This document shows, piece by piece, positions 1 to 7,173 of a stretch of DNA of 8,866 bases (position 1 is its first letter; every line of letters begins with the position of its first letter). This stretch comes from an uncultured Bacteriovorax sp. (GTDB lineage Bacteria > Bdellovibrionota > Bacteriovoracia > Bacteriovoracales > Bacteriovoracaceae). The position numbers and the translations under genes were made by a program. The notes below the pieces were generated by a model. That model was not told the DNA's origin. It was given only the letters and a program-made list of their open reading frames with translations, and made no database searches. The DNA lies in assembly GCA_946482295.1 (NCBI GenBank), contig CAMLRB010000144.1, positions 1-8,866 on the forward strand, read 5' to 3'.

Positions 1-683
1 AAAACGTCTCAGTGCCAGTTGTTGTAAAGGTACTAGCTACTTTGATTATTACTTTTGCTTTTTTCCCACTTATTCAAGATCAACTCATCATGGATATTAA
101 GTATGTTGGTCCGGAGAGTTTCTGGTATCTCACAATATTTAATACGCTTGTAGGATTGGTGATTGGCTTTTTTGTTAAATCGATCATGAGTATTTTTATC
201 TCTGCCGGGGCGCTTATCACGCAACAAATTGGTTTCAACGCCGTTGCGTACTTTGATCCGCAAGCAGGTTCACCAATGGGTCCTTTCGAAAAACTTATTG
301 AGTGGACAGTACTCATGATGGTCATTACTTCAGGAGCATTGCTGCCGATGTTTAAAGGCGTATTGACATCATTTTCAACTGTGCACGTTTATAACATTGG
401 AAAAATGGCCCACTCGATTGATTTCTTCATGATCATGTTTAAATCAATTTTTGTTACGAGCATCATGCTGGCCACTCCGATGATTTTCATCAACCTGGTT
501 ATCAATGCGATCATGGGAATTGTTTCGAGAGCAGTACCACAAATGAACGTTATCGCAGTAAGCTTTGCAGTTAACATTGGTCTAGGCCTTCTTGTATTCG
601 TGGCCGGATCGGAAGAGTTTTTTCAAACTTGTTTTAGAATATACACTGATCGTTTAGGCGATTGGTTTAAATTTATATCTTAA
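1..683 (+). CDS. fliR: Flagellar export apparatus protein FliR (5' partial)
   Basis: FliR is an inner-membrane component of the flagellar type III export gate, where it assembles with FliP and FliQ. The reading frame is open to the left edge (first complete codon at 3-5), and 226 residues are visible. A GTG at 12-14 could be read as a start, but the family usually has about 260 residues. The text around it (VPVVVKVLATL) matches the internal segment just after the first membrane helix, so roughly 35-40 N-terminal residues lie outside the window. Family hallmarks are visible: AGALITQQIGFNAVAYFDP in the middle, and an SRAVPQMNVIAVSF segment near the C-terminus, matching the conserved S-R-x-x-P-Q-x-N signature. 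Several long hydrophobic helices are present. It ends in TAA and is followed by flhB after 41 bases. The identification is firm; the true start cannot be seen. Confidence 0.95.
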   Translation, partial: NVSVPVVVKVLATLIITFAFFPLIQDQLIMDIKYVGPESFWYLTIFNTLVGLVIGFFVKSIMSIFISAGALITQQIGFNAVAYFDPQAGSPMGPFEKLIEWTVLMMVITSGALLPMFKGVLTSFSTVHVYNIGKMAHSIDFFMIMFKSIFVTSIMLATPMIFINLVINAIMGIVSRAVPQMNVIAVSFAVNIGLGLLVFVAGSEEFFQTCFRIYTDRLGDWFKFIS

Positions 684-688
684 AGGTT

Positions 689-709
689 TGACTGCCAGGA
701 AGGCAGTTA
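689..709 (+). promoter_or_regulatory. Small hairpin in the fliR-flhB gap, upstream of the flhB start
   Basis: ACTGCC (691-696) and GGCAGT (702-707) form a perfect 6-bp stem, extendable by a G-U and a U-A pair to 8 bp, with a 5-base loop AGGAA. No U-run follows, so it is not a standard intrinsic terminator. The 3' arm sequence AAGGCAG (700-706) is repeated at 714-720, just in front of the flhB ATG at 725, where AAGG serves as a weak ribosome-binding site. The 5' arm could in principle pair with either copy. A role in RNA processing or in tuning flhB translation is inference only. Confidence 0.4.
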
Positions 710-724
710 TAAAAAGGCAGAAGA

Positions 725-1804
725 ATGGCCGATGATAGTGACGCTGGCGAAAAGACCGAAGAGCCCTCCCAGCATCGTATAGACGAATTTAGAAAGAAAG
801 GGGACGTCGCAGTCTCAAGAGAACTCACGTCAGTTCTCGTGCTCGCGGCTTGCCTTATGACTCTTTCTCTTTCGCTCGTATTTATTTTCGAGCAGATGAC
901 GACTTATATTGAATGGCTCTATACACTCGACATTTCCTCAGCTTTTACACCAAAATCCCTCACTACGATCACTACTAAAACAATGATGACGGCAGCTAAG
1001 TGTGCCGCACCAGTTTTGTTTGTTGCTCTTTGTGCAGGTGTTCTTTCTCAAGTCGCGCAAATTGGATTTCTGTATTCGCCAGATATATTGGAATTAAACT
1101 TTGATCGAGTTAATCCAATCAATGGAATGAAAAAATTATTTTCTAAGCAGGCCCTCTTTGAAGCAGTAAAAGGTGTCATAAAATTCGTTGTTATCATCGC
1201 GGTTGTTTATGCTTATCTAAAAGATGATATTTCAAAATATAACGGATTCATGCATCTAGAAATCGAGCAGTCGTATTTTTATGCAAAAGATTTATTGCTT
1301 AAAATTTCATTCGCTATCATCTTGGCCCTCGCGGTTATTGCAGTTTTAGATTTTGCTTTCCAAAAATTAACTTACAAAAAGAAGTTGATGCAAACGAAAC
1401 AAGAGTTAAAACAAGAAAGTAAAGAGCAAGACGGTAACCCTGAAGTAAAGGCCCGTATTCGTCAGATTCAGCGTGAAATGTCTCGTAAACGCATGATTCA
1501 GGATGTGAAGACCGCTGATGTTATCGTCACCAATCCAACTCACATTAGTATCGTTTTAAAATATGATTCTGAAACAATGGTTTCTCCAATGATTATCGGA
1601 AAAGGGCAAGATCACATGGCCCTTAAAATCAGAGAGATCGCTAAAGAACATAATATTCCAATTGTTGAAAACGTATTACTCGCAAGAACACTTTATAAAA
1701 CAGTAAAAGTGGGTAGCCCAGTTCCGCGCAATATGTATAAGGCCGTCGCTGAAGTACTAGCGTTTGTTTATAAACTTAAGAAAAGAAAGAAAGCATTGGC
1801 ATAG
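725..1804 (+). CDS. flhB: Flagellar export switch protein FlhB
   Basis: FlhB is the inner-membrane export component that switches substrate specificity from rod/hook to filament proteins after cutting itself in its cytoplasmic domain. The 359-residue product is of normal family length. The N-terminus (GEKTEEPSQHRIDEFRKKG, then VAVSREL) is the conserved pre-membrane segment. Hydrophobic helices lie at about residues 36-57, 92-115, 147-165 and 190-212. A charged linker at about 215-260 leads to the cytoplasmic domain with the autocleavage motif N270-P271-T272-H273 (codons 1532-1543), expected to be cut between N270 and P271. The downstream IPIVENVLLARTLY segment is also conserved. The ATG at 725 is chosen because it gives the standard FlhB N-terminus; the ribosome site is the modest AAGG at 714-717. 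Its TAG stop overlaps the ribosome site of flhA, so the two are probably translated in step. Nothing suggests loss of function. Confidence 0.97.
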   Translation: MADDSDAGEKTEEPSQHRIDEFRKKGDVAVSRELTSVLVLAACLMTLSLSLVFIFEQMTTYIEWLYTLDISSAFTPKSLTTITTKTMMTAAKCAAPVLFVALCAGVLSQVAQIGFLYSPDILELNFDRVNPINGMKKLFSKQALFEAVKGVIKFVVIIAVVYAYLKDDISKYNGFMHLEIEQSYFYAKDLLLKISFAIILALAVIAVLDFAFQKLTYKKKLMQTKQELKQESKEQDGNPEVKARIRQIQREMSRKRMIQDVKTADVIVTNPTHISIVLKYDSETMVSPMIIGKGQDHMALKIREIAKEHNIPIVENVLLARTLYKTVKVGSPVPRNMYKAVAEVLAFVYKLKKRKKALA

Positions 1805-1812
1805 GTGATTAG

Positions 1813-3891
1813 ATGAATGACATGTTTAAAAAAATGAAAATATTTAGTCAGGGGCCAGATGTTTTGGCCGCTGTTGGTATTTTGATGATCATGGTGGTGA
1901 TGATCGTTCCGATCCACCCATTTATTCTTGATTTACTTCTTGCGTTTTCATTGGCAACTTCAGTCATGATCATGCTTGTTGCCCTTTACTCTAAAAAGCC
2001 TCTCGACTTTTCAACGTTTCCTTCTGTTCTTCTTATCTCGACACTTTTCCGTCTGGCCTTGAACGTAGCTTCGACGAGAAATATTTTAATCAATGGTGCT
2101 AGTGATGGAACGGCAGCTGCCGGTGAACTTATCAAATCATTCGGTGAGTTCGTAGTAGAAGGTAACTTTGTTGTCGGTATCATCATCTTCATCATTCTCG
2201 TCATCATCAACTTCATGGTTGTTACAAAAGGTGCGGGCCGTATTGCTGAAGTTGGTGCTCGATTCACCTTAGATGCAATGCCTGGTAAGCAGATGGCGAT
2301 TGATGCTGACTTGAACGCCGGTCTTATCAATGATGTTGAAGCAAAAAGACGTCGTAAAGAAGTTGCAGAAGAAGCAGATTTTTATGGATCGATGGACGGT
2401 GCTTCGAAGTTCGTACGCGGTGATGCCATTGCCGGTATTTTGATTACAGCTGTTAACATCATCGGTGGTATCATTATTGGTGTCGCTCAAAGTGGAATGG
2501 ATTTCGGACAAGCGGCCGAAACATTCACTCTTCTAACGGTAGGTGACGGTCTCGTTACTCAAATTCCTGCTCTAATCATTTCTACAGCTGCCGGTATTCT
2601 TGTTACTCGTTCAGGGACTGATGACAACATCGGTACTCAAGTACAAAAACAATTTAAGATTCATCCGAAGGCCATTTATATATCAGCGGCCGTTCTTGTC
2701 TTTTTTGGTCTCATCCCAGGTCTTCCAAAACTTCCATTTTTCTTGATGGGTGGATTCCTTGGTTATGTTGCTTACAAAATGGAACAATCTAATATCTCTG
2801 AGGAGAAAGCAGAAAAACAAAAAGCAGTGGAAGTTACAAAAAAAGCAAATCCACAAAACCTCGAAGAACTACTCAATATGGAACTGGTGGAGTTGGAAGT
2901 TGGTTACGGGCTTGTTCATTTGGTTGATACAGAACAAAACGGTGACCTTCTTGAACGTATCACACATATGCGAAAAATTTTCGCACTCGATTGGGGGGTT
3001 ATCATTCCTTCCGTCAAAATTAAAGATAACTTGGAATTAAAGCCTGGTGGATACTCTGTAAAAATTAAAGGCGTTCAAGTCGCTAAAGGCGAGTTGATGT
3101 CTGATTACTTCCTCGCAATGGATCCAGGAACGGTAATCGAAAAAATGGACGGGGTAGAGACAACAGAACCAGTATTCGGGCTACGTGCGGTTTGGATTTC
3201 GGAAGATCAGAAAGAAGATGCTCAATACAATGGATATACTGTAGTTGACTGCTCAACAATTGTGGCCACTCACCTAACTGAGATCTTGAAATCGAATCTT
3301 CATGAACTCTTTGGTCGCCAGGAATTAGTACGAGTTCTCGACAATTTTAAAGAGACGAATCCAAAATTAGTCAACGATTTAATACCTGAGATTGTTAATC
3401 TGGGAATCGTACTTAAAGTCATGAAAAATTTACTTCGCGAAGGTGTTTCAGTTCGAGATCTACGCACAATTTTGGAGACATTATCAGAGTATGGCTCTAC
3501 AATAAAAGACACAGAGGCACTGACTGAGCATTCACGTCAGGCCCTCTATAGAACCATCACTGAAAAGATTAAAAGTGATTCGGGAGACATCCCACTGTTT
3601 ACGTTGGATAGAAATATTGAAGAGTCGATTGCTCAAAATATTATCCAGACAGATCAGGGGCAACAACTCTCGCTTGATCCGAAAGTCACTCAAATTATCC
3701 TGGCTTCACTCAACGAAAAAATTGAAGAGGCCACAAATATGGGTGAGAAGATGGTGGTGCTTTGCTCTCCAGTTATCCGCGCACACTTTAAGCGTTTAAC
3801 TGAAAAATTTATCCCCAACCTTGTGGTAGTAAGCCACAATGAGCTTTCGCCTGATGCGAATATTAGATCACTAGGAACGGTGAGGTTGTAA
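1813..3891 (+). CDS. flhA: Flagellar export gate protein FlhA
   Basis: FlhA forms the nonameric export gate ring of the flagellar type III system; its cytoplasmic domain docks chaperone-substrate complexes. The product has 692 residues, the usual length. The N-terminal half carries about eight hydrophobic helices (roughly residues 18-35, 38-58, 69-84, 112-138, 205-225, 238-264, 285-303, 305-321). The cytoplasmic loop holds the FHIPEP-family signature around residues 146-171 (RFTLDAMPGKQMAIDADLNAG), followed by the charged KRRRKEVAEEADFYGSMDGA stretch. The cytoplasmic domain starts near residue 330 and contains the conserved VKIKDNLELKPGGYSVKIKG region (about 401-420). The ATG at 1813 is preceded by AGGTG (1803-1807), which overlaps the flhB stop. 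The gene ends in two tandem in-frame stops (TAATAA), directly abutting the flhF ATG. It appears intact. Confidence 0.97.
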   Translation: MNDMFKKMKIFSQGPDVLAAVGILMIMVVMIVPIHPFILDLLLAFSLATSVMIMLVALYSKKPLDFSTFPSVLLISTLFRLALNVASTRNILINGASDGTAAAGELIKSFGEFVVEGNFVVGIIIFIILVIINFMVVTKGAGRIAEVGARFTLDAMPGKQMAIDADLNAGLINDVEAKRRRKEVAEEADFYGSMDGASKFVRGDAIAGILITAVNIIGGIIIGVAQSGMDFGQAAETFTLLTVGDGLVTQIPALIISTAAGILVTRSGTDDNIGTQVQKQFKIHPKAIYISAAVLVFFGLIPGLPKLPFFLMGGFLGYVAYKMEQSNISEEKAEKQKAVEVTKKANPQNLEELLNMELVELEVGYGLVHLVDTEQNGDLLERITHMRKIFALDWGVIIPSVKIKDNLELKPGGYSVKIKGVQVAKGELMSDYFLAMDPGTVIEKMDGVETTEPVFGLRAVWISEDQKEDAQYNGYTVVDCSTIVATHLTEILKSNLHELFGRQELVRVLDNFKETNPKLVNDLIPEIVNLGIVLKVMKNLLREGVSVRDLRTILETLSEYGSTIKDTEALTEHSRQALYRTITEKIKSDSGDIPLFTLDRNIEESIAQNIIQTDQGQQLSLDPKVTQIILASLNEKIEEATNMGEKMVVLCSPVIRAHFKRLTEKFIPNLVVVSHNELSPDANIRSLGTVRL

Positions 3892-3894
3892 TAA

Positions 3895-5406
3895 ATGTAC
3901 GTTAGAAAATTTGAAGCAGACACAATTGAAGAAGCATTAAAGGACATCAAACGCGAGTTAGGTCCTGATGCCGTCATTCTTAAGACCATTACAAATAAAG
4001 GTCTGAAAGGTGCTTTCAAGAAAAAGAAAATCGAAATTACAGCTGCAATCTCAGAAAAAAATTACGTTCGTAAAGCACAAGTCGACACAGTTCTAAACGA
4101 AAATCAAAAAGAAGAATTTTATAATGGAAGTGCAAGCTATATTGCCAACATGATCGATCAACATGATCAATCGAAAGCAGCACAGTCTTCATCAAAACAA
4201 CAAGGTTCAGCTTCTATGCAAAAACAATCAGGGTACGGAAACGCCGGCCTTAATCGTACTGTTTCAACAACAAAAGGTATTGCCTCTTCACTTAAAGAAG
4301 GATTGGATGATTTCCTTTCACTTGGTGAAAGAGAAGATCGTCATTCTTCATCAAATAACAATCGCGAGTTCAATTTTGATGACGAGATGGAGTCGGCACG
4401 TCCAATGCCAGCTCAACCAAGAAGACCACAACAAGCAGCAGCTCCAGCTCCAAGACAACAAGCTCCTGCTCAGCAAGTAGCAGCTCCAGTGGCAACACAA
4501 GCGCCAAGCTATGAACGAACGAATGTTGAATTTGAAAAACAAAAAAATAAAATTGAAGAACTTGAGAAAAAACTATTTGAGCTTTCTCGTAATTTTGAAC
4601 GAGTTCACAAAAAAGAGCCAATTGGTATTTACCAATTAAGAACAACTCTGAGAAGTTTAGACATCAATGAGACTTATATTCAAACTTTGATCAAAAAAGG
4701 ATTGTTTGAATTGACGGATACTGATGTTGAAAATGCTGACGTAGTTTTTGAATTCGCTCTTCGTGAAATGATGAACACTGTTTCAGTTGCTATGCCAATG
4801 TTCTCGGCAGCTGAAAATAAAAAATCTCCCGTGATTACTGTATTTTTATCTGAATCATCTTGCGGCCAAACATCAATGGTTCAAAAGATTGGGATGCTGA
4901 AGCAAGAATCAGTCATTATTAAAAATTCATTTACAACAATTAATCCAGCAAAAGAAACTAAAACTCCATTTGCAGAAAAGATTTTTGGAATGACAGTTGT
5001 GAAAACTCAATCAATAGCTGAAATCGTAGCTGAGTGTAGAAAAGCAATGGAAAACGGAAAGTCTGTTTTCATTGATTACAAGTGCAGTGAAACTGAAGCT
5101 AATGAAACAAAAAAATTCATTGATGGACTTCGTAGAGCATTTTCAAAAGTGGAAGTATTGATCACTCTTTCAGCGATTCATACTGAGTTATACAATAGAA
5201 AAATCCTAGGCACGTACAGAAGACTTTCTGATGGTGTCGTTGTCTCACACGTTGATGCTTGTTTGAATTTTGGTTCATTGTTCAACATCACTCAAGACAT
5301 CAAGGATCTCCCTTACAAGTTTTTTGGTACGGGAGAAGTGGTTCCAGGTGATCTTGAGCCAGCTAGTGCAGAGAGATTATTGGCCGGTATTTTTAAGTTA
5401 ACGTAA
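3895..5406 (+). CDS. flhF: FlhF homologue with a degenerate GTPase domain (predicted pseudo-GTPase)
   Basis: FlhF is an SRP-family GTPase that normally sets the site of polar flagellum assembly at the inner membrane. This 503-residue product has the typical FlhF N-terminus (MYVRKFEADTIEEALKDIK, then ELGPDAVIL). A polar linker with an Ala/Gln/Pro-rich tract (about 171-206) and a short coiled coil (about 209-236) follow. The N-like helical domain spans about 242-305 and the G-like domain about 310-503. The C-terminal G5/closing region (GTGEVVPGDLE, residues 478-488) is well conserved. The nucleotide-binding loops are not. The P-loop position reads SESSCGQTS (319-327), with Q325 in place of the catalytic lysine and S319 for the first glycine. 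The DTYR box reads about FTTI (346-349), DTAGR reads DYKCS (394-398), and TKLDET reads SHVDAC (451-456). The frame is continuous, so this is a full-length protein rather than a broken gene. GAGG at 3882-3885 serves the ATG at 3895. GTP binding is predicted to be lost or greatly weakened. Homology to FlhF is firm; the functional reading is inference. Confidence 0.9.
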   Translation: MYVRKFEADTIEEALKDIKRELGPDAVILKTITNKGLKGAFKKKKIEITAAISEKNYVRKAQVDTVLNENQKEEFYNGSASYIANMIDQHDQSKAAQSSSKQQGSASMQKQSGYGNAGLNRTVSTTKGIASSLKEGLDDFLSLGEREDRHSSSNNNREFNFDDEMESARPMPAQPRRPQQAAAPAPRQQAPAQQVAAPVATQAPSYERTNVEFEKQKNKIEELEKKLFELSRNFERVHKKEPIGIYQLRTTLRSLDINETYIQTLIKKGLFELTDTDVENADVVFEFALREMMNTVSVAMPMFSAAENKKSPVITVFLSESSCGQTSMVQKIGMLKQESVIIKNSFTTINPAKETKTPFAEKIFGMTVVKTQSIAEIVAECRKAMENGKSVFIDYKCSETEANETKKFIDGLRRAFSKVEVLITLSAIHTELYNRKILGTYRRLSDGVVVSHVDACLNFGSLFNITQDIKDLPYKFFGTGEVVPGDLEPASAERLLAGIFKLT

Positions 5407-5482
5407 GCGGTTTTACCATTCAGAACTTGGGGAGCATGAGGCGAACCAAGAGTTTATAAACGATAGGGGAGACAGGAAGTCC
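5407..5482 (+). other. flhF-flhG intergenic spacer, no clear regulatory signal
   Basis: This 76-base spacer is the longest gap in the window. It ends in the purine-rich ribosome-binding region of flhG (5465-5479). I looked for sigma-70, sigma-28 and sigma-54 type promoter pairs: a TATAAA (5455-5460) and a CGATA (5461-5465) occur, but neither has a matching upstream element at correct spacing. No hairpin plus T-run is seen. It may simply be an operon-internal spacer. Confidence 0.5.
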
Positions 5483-6370
5483 ATGCCTAGTTTAAAAAAG
5501 TCCAATCCAAGCGATTGGCTAGTGTCGCAAAACAAGTACTCGTCTAAAAAAACATCAAACAAAGCAAAGACTATTTCTGTAACCGCGGGCAAAGGTGGAG
5601 TTGGAAAAACTTCAGTCGCCGTAAAAATGGCGAAAGTTCTCGCTCAATCAGGTTACAAAGTTCTTCTTCTCGACTGTGATACAAATCTTTCAAATACTGT
5701 TGTAAAACTTGGACTTCCCATTACAAGTTATTTTTATGAACTCGTATCTGCTCAACGTGAGTTTGATGAGTGTCTGCATAAAGATGGCAACCTTCACTTG
5801 CTCGCCGGCTGTAACGGAAGCATAGACCTCTTTAAAAAGACATTAGAAGTTGATCGCGTGATCATCGATATTCTCGTGAATCACGAAAAAGATTACGATT
5901 ATATTATTCTTGATTGCCCAGCAGGAATCACTAAAGAAACATTAACTTTAAACGCTTATAGCGATTATCGTTTTGTCGTTGTGACTCCTGATAAGTCGTC
6001 AGTTACGGATTCATATTCACTCGTTAAAATTTTAAATAAAGAGTTTGGTGTAAACGATAACCACCTCTTGATCAATAAAGTTTCATCAGAGCCTCAGTAT
6101 CAAAGAATGATTAAGACTCTGAGTGAAACAGTCGAAACATTCCTAAAGTGTCGTCTTCACATTCTTGGTGGCGTAGAGAAAGTAGAGTCTCCCGTAGATC
6201 ATTTCGATACAGTTTTCCTCGAACAGGAAAATAATTCCCTCCATAAGAATTTTGTGAACATTGTTAAGCGATTCACCGAAGAGGCAGAGGGCGTTGCCTT
6301 GGACCATGGCCAAATGGCTTCTAAAAGGTACTCAACACGCTCCGAACAAGAAGTTCGTTTAACAGTTTAA
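5483..6370 (+). CDS. flhG: FlhG (FleN/YlxH) MinD-type ATPase controlling flagellar number
   Basis: FlhG is a ParA/MinD-family ATPase that cycles between cytoplasm and membrane and limits flagellar number, normally working on FlhF. The 295-residue product has an intact deviant Walker A motif, AGKGGVGKTS (residues 35-44, signature lysine K37 and catalytic K42). The A' box is LLLDCDTNLSN (61-71; many relatives read DADLGLAN), and the Walker B region is IILDCPAGI (141-149). ATPase function is therefore expected. The N-terminal extension before the P-loop (about 34 residues, Lys/Ser-rich) has no DQAxxLR motif, the element with which characterised FlhG proteins stimulate FlhF GTPase. The ATG at 5483 has purine-rich ribosome sites upstream (AGGGGAG and AGGAAG in 5465-5479). 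The frame stays open back to a stop at 5399-5401 but contains no ATG, GTG or TTG, so a longer form is unlikely. The C-terminal tail after about residue 266 is polar. A helix at about 253-264 could be a membrane-contacting segment, but this is uncertain. Confidence 0.93.
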   Translation: MPSLKKSNPSDWLVSQNKYSSKKTSNKAKTISVTAGKGGVGKTSVAVKMAKVLAQSGYKVLLLDCDTNLSNTVVKLGLPITSYFYELVSAQREFDECLHKDGNLHLLAGCNGSIDLFKKTLEVDRVIIDILVNHEKDYDYIILDCPAGITKETLTLNAYSDYRFVVVTPDKSSVTDSYSLVKILNKEFGVNDNHLLINKVSSEPQYQRMIKTLSETVETFLKCRLHILGGVEKVESPVDHFDTVFLEQENNSLHKNFVNIVKRFTEEAEGVALDHGQMASKRYSTRSEQEVRLTV

Positions 6371-6387
6371 GCTAACGGGGGACTCGG

Positions 6388-7173
6388 ATGTCGACTCTAT
6401 CAAAAAAATTAAAAAACTTAAAAGATTACCGCTCTACCGTTGAACCAAAGGTGAAAGATGAAATTATCATCGAATACGCACCATTGGTTAAGTATATCGC
6501 GCAGAAGATTGCTTCTCGCTTACCATCAAACATCGAGCTAGATGATCTCATCTCTTGCGGTGTTATTGGTTTGATGGATGCAATTGAAAAATTCGATCCA
6601 AACCGCGATAACAAGTTTAAGACTTATGCTGAGTTCAGAATCAGAGGAGCGATCCTTGATGAACTTCGTGCTCAAGACTGGGTACCTCGTTCAATTCGTG
6701 AAAAAGCAAAAACTGTAGAACGTGCTTATAGCAAACTTGAAGCTAATCTTGGACGTCCAGCCACAGATGAAGAAATGTGTTCAGAGCTTGGAATGAACCA
6801 AGAAGAATTCCATGATCTATTGAATAAAGCTAAGTCAATCTCTCTACTCAATATTGATGATTCAGCTAGCTTCAACAAAGGGGATAAAAAACTTATCTCT
6901 GAGGTTATGGAAGATCATAAAGCTCTAAATCCATATACGACAGTTTCGCAAAAAGATTCTCGCGAAAAAATTAAAGAGGGGATTATGACTTTGCCTGAAA
7001 AGCAAAGACTCGTGCTTTCTCTTTATTACTATGAAGATTTAAATTTAAAAGAAATTGGACAAGTTCTAGATGTTACAGAATCGCGTGTGTCACAACTTCA
7101 TACACAGGCCATTTTGAAACTTAAAGCAAAACTAAGAACATTGTTTGAATCTTCAGAGGATCTCGCTAGCTAA
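6388..7173 (+). CDS. fliA: Flagellar sigma factor sigma-28 (FliA)
   Basis: FliA directs RNA polymerase to late flagellar and chemotaxis promoters and is normally held inactive by FlgM until the hook is complete. The 261-residue product fits the FliA/WhiG group. Region 2 spans about residues 25-96, with LDDLISCGVIGLMDAIEKFD (51-70), FKTYAEFRIRGAILDELR (77-94) and then DWVPRSIR. Region 3 covers about 105-150 (LGRPATDEEMCSELGM). Region 4 spans about 200-252, with LPEKQRLVLSLYY and a helix-turn-helix LKEIGQVLDVTESRVSQLHTQA. The ATG at 6388 has a strong GGGGGA ribosome site at 6377-6382. It follows flhG by 17 bases, and its TAA shares one base with the start codon of the next gene. No flgM-like gene is visible in this window. 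Confidence 0.96.
   Translation: MSTLSKKLKNLKDYRSTVEPKVKDEIIIEYAPLVKYIAQKIASRLPSNIELDDLISCGVIGLMDAIEKFDPNRDNKFKTYAEFRIRGAILDELRAQDWVPRSIREKAKTVERAYSKLEANLGRPATDEEMCSELGMNQEEFHDLLNKAKSISLLNIDDSASFNKGDKKLISEVMEDHKALNPYTTVSQKDSREKIKEGIMTLPEKQRLVLSLYYYEDLNLKEIGQVLDVTESRVSQLHTQAILKLKAKLRTLFESSEDLAS

Noticed and set aside
12..14. GTG as the start of fliR
   Set aside because: The frame is open to the window edge, and the residues at this point match the interior of FliR after its first membrane helix, so the GTG is an internal valine codon.
2176..2212. Repeated ATCATC runs
   Set aside because: They encode consecutive isoleucines of an FlhA membrane helix and are not an independent repeat element.
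1986..2511. Minus-strand open frames opposite flhA
   Set aside because: They are antisense shadows of the conserved FlhA signature region, with no plausible protein features.
4151..4160. Palindrome TGATCGATCA
   Set aside because: A 10-base palindrome inside the flhF linker coding region, explained by the codons for an Ile-Asp-Gln run; no repeat array or operator context.
4163..4480. 105-codon + strand frame within flhF
   Set aside because: It lies wholly inside flhF in another frame. Its Gln/Leu-rich content is the frame-shifted reading of the Ala/Gln/Pro-rich linker, and no ribosome site or family match is apparent.
5427..5466. Possible promoter before flhG (TTGGGG, TATAAA, CGATA)
   Set aside because: The spacing between TTG-like and TATAAA elements is about 22 bases, and no TAAA sits about 15 bases before CGATA, so neither a sigma-70 nor a sigma-28 promoter is supported.
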